A DNA stretch of 64,000 nt, from contig CAJNOL010000047.1 of NCBI GenBank assembly GCA_905250125.1, forward strand, positions 114,423 to 178,422, given 5' to 3'. Within the stretch, counting starts at the first letter, position 1. The number at the start of each line of letters is the position of its first letter. Under the pieces are notes generated by a model. That model was given only the letters and a program-made list of their open reading frames with translations. It was not told where the DNA came from and did no database searches. The position numbers and the translations under genes are program-made. The DNA comes from Rotaria sordida. Taxonomy: Eukaryota > Rotifera > Eurotatoria > Philodinida > Philodinidae. Shown one piece after another: positions 63,086 through 64,000 of this stretch.

Positions 63086-64000
63086 ATGACATCAAATCTA
63101 ATAGATAAAGATTCGATTCATTCATCATCATCATCATCAATAATAGTTCATGATAATTATAGAGAAAAATCTTTACTATTATCTTGTTGTGGTTGTTCTC
63201 GAACATATAAAAATTCTCAATCATTACTAAGAACAGTAGAAGATACAAATTTAAATGAACAACAATGTTTTTTCAAACGAATACAATTTTTTAAAGGTTT
63301 GAATAGATGACATACGTTTTCTTTTCTTTTTCCTCTAAATTCAATGAAAAAAGGAATATTTTTTGATTACATTTATATACGAGATATTAAATTGTATCAA
63401 TCATTTGAAAATTTTATGACAATTCTATCTGTATAAAATTAGAGATTTTAGACGTCATATTTTAATTTAGATAAAAAAAAAACTAATGAATTTTCTCTGT
63501 TTTATCTATAGCCAAAAAGCGAAAACGTTCGGCTCGTAAACAATACCAAGAAACAGTATCATTCGAATCAACAGCTGCTAATGGTTGTCTTGTAATTGAA
63601 ACCGAGAAATTATCAAATGATAATGAAAAACAACAATCAAATATTACTCTACCATCATCATCTGAATTTCATAGGGATTTATTCATGAAATATTCTCATC
63701 GTCCACTACGTAATTCTCAATCGATACCATATCTTAATCAATTTGATACTATGCGTAATTTAAATAATAGTATTGATTCATATTCATTTACGGATATTGA
63801 AGTAGCATCATCAATAAATGAAGAAAATAATGAACAAATATGTATTAATCAATGTACAACACCAATAAGTATTGTTTCAAATAATTTTTCATTCGCAACA
63901 ACAAATCTTTCAACATATTCAACTCAAAGTTTACTTCGAAAACTTCTTGATAAAGCTCAAGTTCTCGATGAATATTACAATAATATTGTTAATAGAAATG
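63086..64000 (+). CDS. Unidentified Ser/Asn-rich protein, 5' part (runs off the window)
   Basis: Exons 63086-63296 and 63512-64000 (open at the edge), joined by a 215-bp GT-AG intron in phase 1 to give at least 233 residues. The start MTSNLIDKDSIHSSSSSSII follows a T-rich leader; an upstream acceptor at 62991-62992 may be the spliced-leader or 5' UTR site. Features: a Ser run, a Cys cluster (LLSCCGCSRTY) that could be palmitoylated, a basic stretch at the junction (KAKKRKRSARKQ) resembling a nuclear localisation signal, then a polar, probably disordered region. Near the window edge is a helix-prone segment (LLRKLLDKAQVLDEYYNNIV), possibly a coiled coil. I do not recognise the family. Confidence 0.7.

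Overview
This is an AT-rich eukaryotic nuclear window, most likely from a bdelloid rotifer (Adineta/Rotaria-like; the genus cannot be fixed by eye). The strongest clue is the histone H2A at 50661-51191. It is an otherwise ordinary core histone with a C-terminal tail about 30 residues longer than usual, the H2A type known from bdelloids. Many 50-70 bp introns with GTAAGT/GTATGT donors, tightly spaced tandem genes with splice-acceptor-like sites just before the start codon (compatible with spliced-leader trans-splicing, known in rotifers), a decayed bdelloid-style F-box gene and class-A-like receptors agree with this.

Layout. 1-441 (-): 5' part of a 7TM receptor. 1981-2833: a non-autonomous MULE-like transposon with a 9-bp target duplication. 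6219-9317 (-): beta-TrCP (F-box/WD40). 11521-16271 (-): SPOP-like MATH-BTB protein. 16513-20907 (-) adenosine kinase and 20986-21535 (-) prefoldin subunit 1 lie 78 bp apart. 24745-27139 (-) eIF4E and 27298-31511 (-) a PH-RhoGAP-coiled-coil protein lie 158 bp apart. 31512-42573: repeat-rich, with a mariner-type remnant, a one-exon receptor (37059-38141), a foldback-type element with tandem-array ends, and hAT debris. 42574-44643: F-box pseudogene. 47275-51235: histone quartet in two divergent pairs, H4<- ->H3 and H2B<- ->H2A, every gene with one short intron and a 3' histone stem-loop. 54117-56502: decayed CLPTM1. 56707-59534: MRPS22. 59682-60268: RPS15A. 63086-64000: 5' part of an unidentified protein.

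Most protein genes are housekeeping: ubiquitin-ligase adaptors (BTRC, SPOP-like), purine salvage (ADK), chaperone (PFDN1), translation (eIF4E, RPS15A, mitochondrial mS22) and chromatin. The coordinated units are the histone quartet, with shared promoters and identical 3' signals, and three same-strand arrays that look like spliced-leader operons (PFDN1-ADK, RhoGAP-eIF4E, CLPTM1 pseudogene-MRPS22-RPS15A). Between and inside genes, mainly in the longest introns, are many palindromic non-autonomous elements, including one dispersed family with at least five copies.

Exon boundaries were placed by hand from GT..AG sites, reading-frame continuity and recalled family sequences. In every complete multi-exon gene the exon lengths sum to a multiple of three. 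No database search was run. I recognised no tRNA, rRNA or CRISPR array.
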